From Oscillibacter sp. (lineage in GTDB: Bacteria; Bacillota; Clostridia; Oscillospirales; Oscillospiraceae), in the NCBI GenBank assembly GCA_017447005.1, contig JAFSOM010000444.1, positions 1-9,336 on the forward strand: a stretch of 9,336 bases of DNA, read 5' to 3'. This document shows positions 8,808 through 9,336 of this stretch, one piece after another. Each line of letters starts with the position of its first letter. Position 1 is the first letter of the stretch. Position numbers and translations under genes: made by a program. Under the pieces are notes generated by a model. The model was not told where the DNA came from. It made no database searches and saw nothing but the letters and a program-made list of their open reading frames with translations.

Positions 8808-9336
8808 ATGAAAAAGTGGCTTTTCACGCTTGTCGCCGTCCTGACGCTTTCGGCCTGCGCCGCCGCGCCCGGTACGGATTCCGCGCAATCGTCCTTCCCC
8901 GCGCCGGATTTGTCGCAATCAACTTCCTCCGCGCCGGATTCGCCGCTCCCCGCTTCGGAAATCCCCGCCGCGCCGGAACAGACGCCCGCTCCGCTTCCGT
9001 CGGGAGGGCTGACCGAAGCCGACGCCCGGCGTATCGCCTTGGAACACGCCGGACTTTCCGAAAGCGACGTTGCCTTTATCAGAACGGATAAAGAGCGCGA
9101 CAACGGACGCATGGAGTACGAAGTCGAATTTTCCGGCGGCGCAATCAAGTATGATTATACGATTGACGCGGAAACGGGCGAAATTCTCTCCTTTGAGTCC
9201 GACGACGCGGATGAAAACGTGACATTCTCCTTTGACGCCGCCGACGCGCCGCCGCCCGTAATCGGACAGGACGAGGCGAAATCCGTCGCTCTTACTCATG
9301 CGGGGGTATCGGAGACCGACGCGTCCCGGATGAAAA
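8808..9336 (+). CDS. PepSY-domain lipoprotein, N-terminal part (runs off the window)
   Basis: The frame is open for 176 codons from the ATG at 8808 to the window end. Residues 1-17 are a lipoprotein signal: Lys2-Lys3, a hydrophobic core, then the lipobox LSAC with Cys17 as the lipidation site. Residues 18-67 are a Pro/Ser/Ala-rich linker typical of surface lipoproteins. Residues 68-132 (LTEADARRIALEHAGLSESD onward, ending in IDAETGEILSFE) form a PepSY domain. A second PepSY repeat starts at about 151 (VIGQDEAKSVALTHAGVSET) and is cut off. The protein should be anchored on the outer face of the membrane. PepSY domains occur in protease propeptides and are thought to inhibit peptidases or act at the cell surface, but the target here is unknown. 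It is transcribed divergently from rpoBC, and nothing in the sequence links it to RNA polymerase. Confidence 0.88.
   Translation, partial: MKKWLFTLVAVLTLSACAAAPGTDSAQSSFPAPDLSQSTSSAPDSPLPASEIPAAPEQTPAPLPSGGLTEADARRIALEHAGLSESDVAFIRTDKERDNGRMEYEVEFSGGAIKYDYTIDAETGEILSFESDDADENVTFSFDAADAPPPVIGQDEAKSVALTHAGVSETDASRMK

Noticed and set aside
8735..9299. Open frames on the minus strand opposite the lipoprotein gene
   Set aside because: The plus-strand frame has a lipobox, PepSY domain and Shine-Dalgarno site; the minus frames are shadows with biased composition.

Overview
The window is a housekeeping locus from a bacterium of about 55-60 % GC. It holds the complete rpoC and rpoB genes on the minus strand (β' and β subunits of RNA polymerase), flanked by two partial genes. 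Several traits point to Bacillota, class Clostridia, most likely an Oscillospiraceae-like gut lineage: β' has no proteobacterial trigger-loop insertion (SI3), β has no SI2, the β N-terminus is of a clostridial type (VVPMPNLLEIQKKSYREFL), the Shine-Dalgarno sites are strong AAAGGAGG types, and there is a PepSY lipoprotein of a kind common in Clostridia. This placement is inferred from remembered family patterns; no search was run.

Layout from left to right: 1-82 (minus) is the first 27 codons of a Gfo/Idh/MocA-type NAD(P)-binding oxidoreductase. 83-271 is the rpoC 3' region, with a GC-rich palindrome cluster and a terminator-like hairpin only 2 nt before the next gene's Shine-Dalgarno site. 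272-4330 (minus) is rpoC, 1352 codons. An 11-bp gap follows, in which the rpoC Shine-Dalgarno site overlaps the rpoB stop codon. 4342-8394 (minus) is rpoB, 1350 codons, with an acidic C-terminal tail of about 140 residues. 8395-8807 has no gene but much regulatory-looking sequence: a near-consensus promoter for rpoBC, a leader of about 330 nt with an intrinsic-terminator-like hairpin in its middle, and a promoter facing the other way. 8808-9336 (plus) is the start of a divergently transcribed PepSY lipoprotein gene that runs off the window.

rpoB and rpoC form one transcription unit read right to left from the promoter at 8732-8760. The usual bacterial neighbours, rplJ-rplL upstream and rpsL-rpsG-fusA downstream, are absent from the positions visible here, so rpoBC has its own promoter and leader. 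The promoters of rpoBC and of the lipoprotein gene point toward each other, and their predicted transcripts overlap by about 40 nt at their 5' ends.

I found no mobile element, CRISPR array, defence system, tRNA or rRNA. The points most worth a second look are the rpoBC leader (possible transcription attenuation), the face-to-face promoters, the acidic RpoB tail, and two insertions in RpoC (about 50 and about 80 residues relative to Bacillus). None of these amounts to a demonstrated new system.
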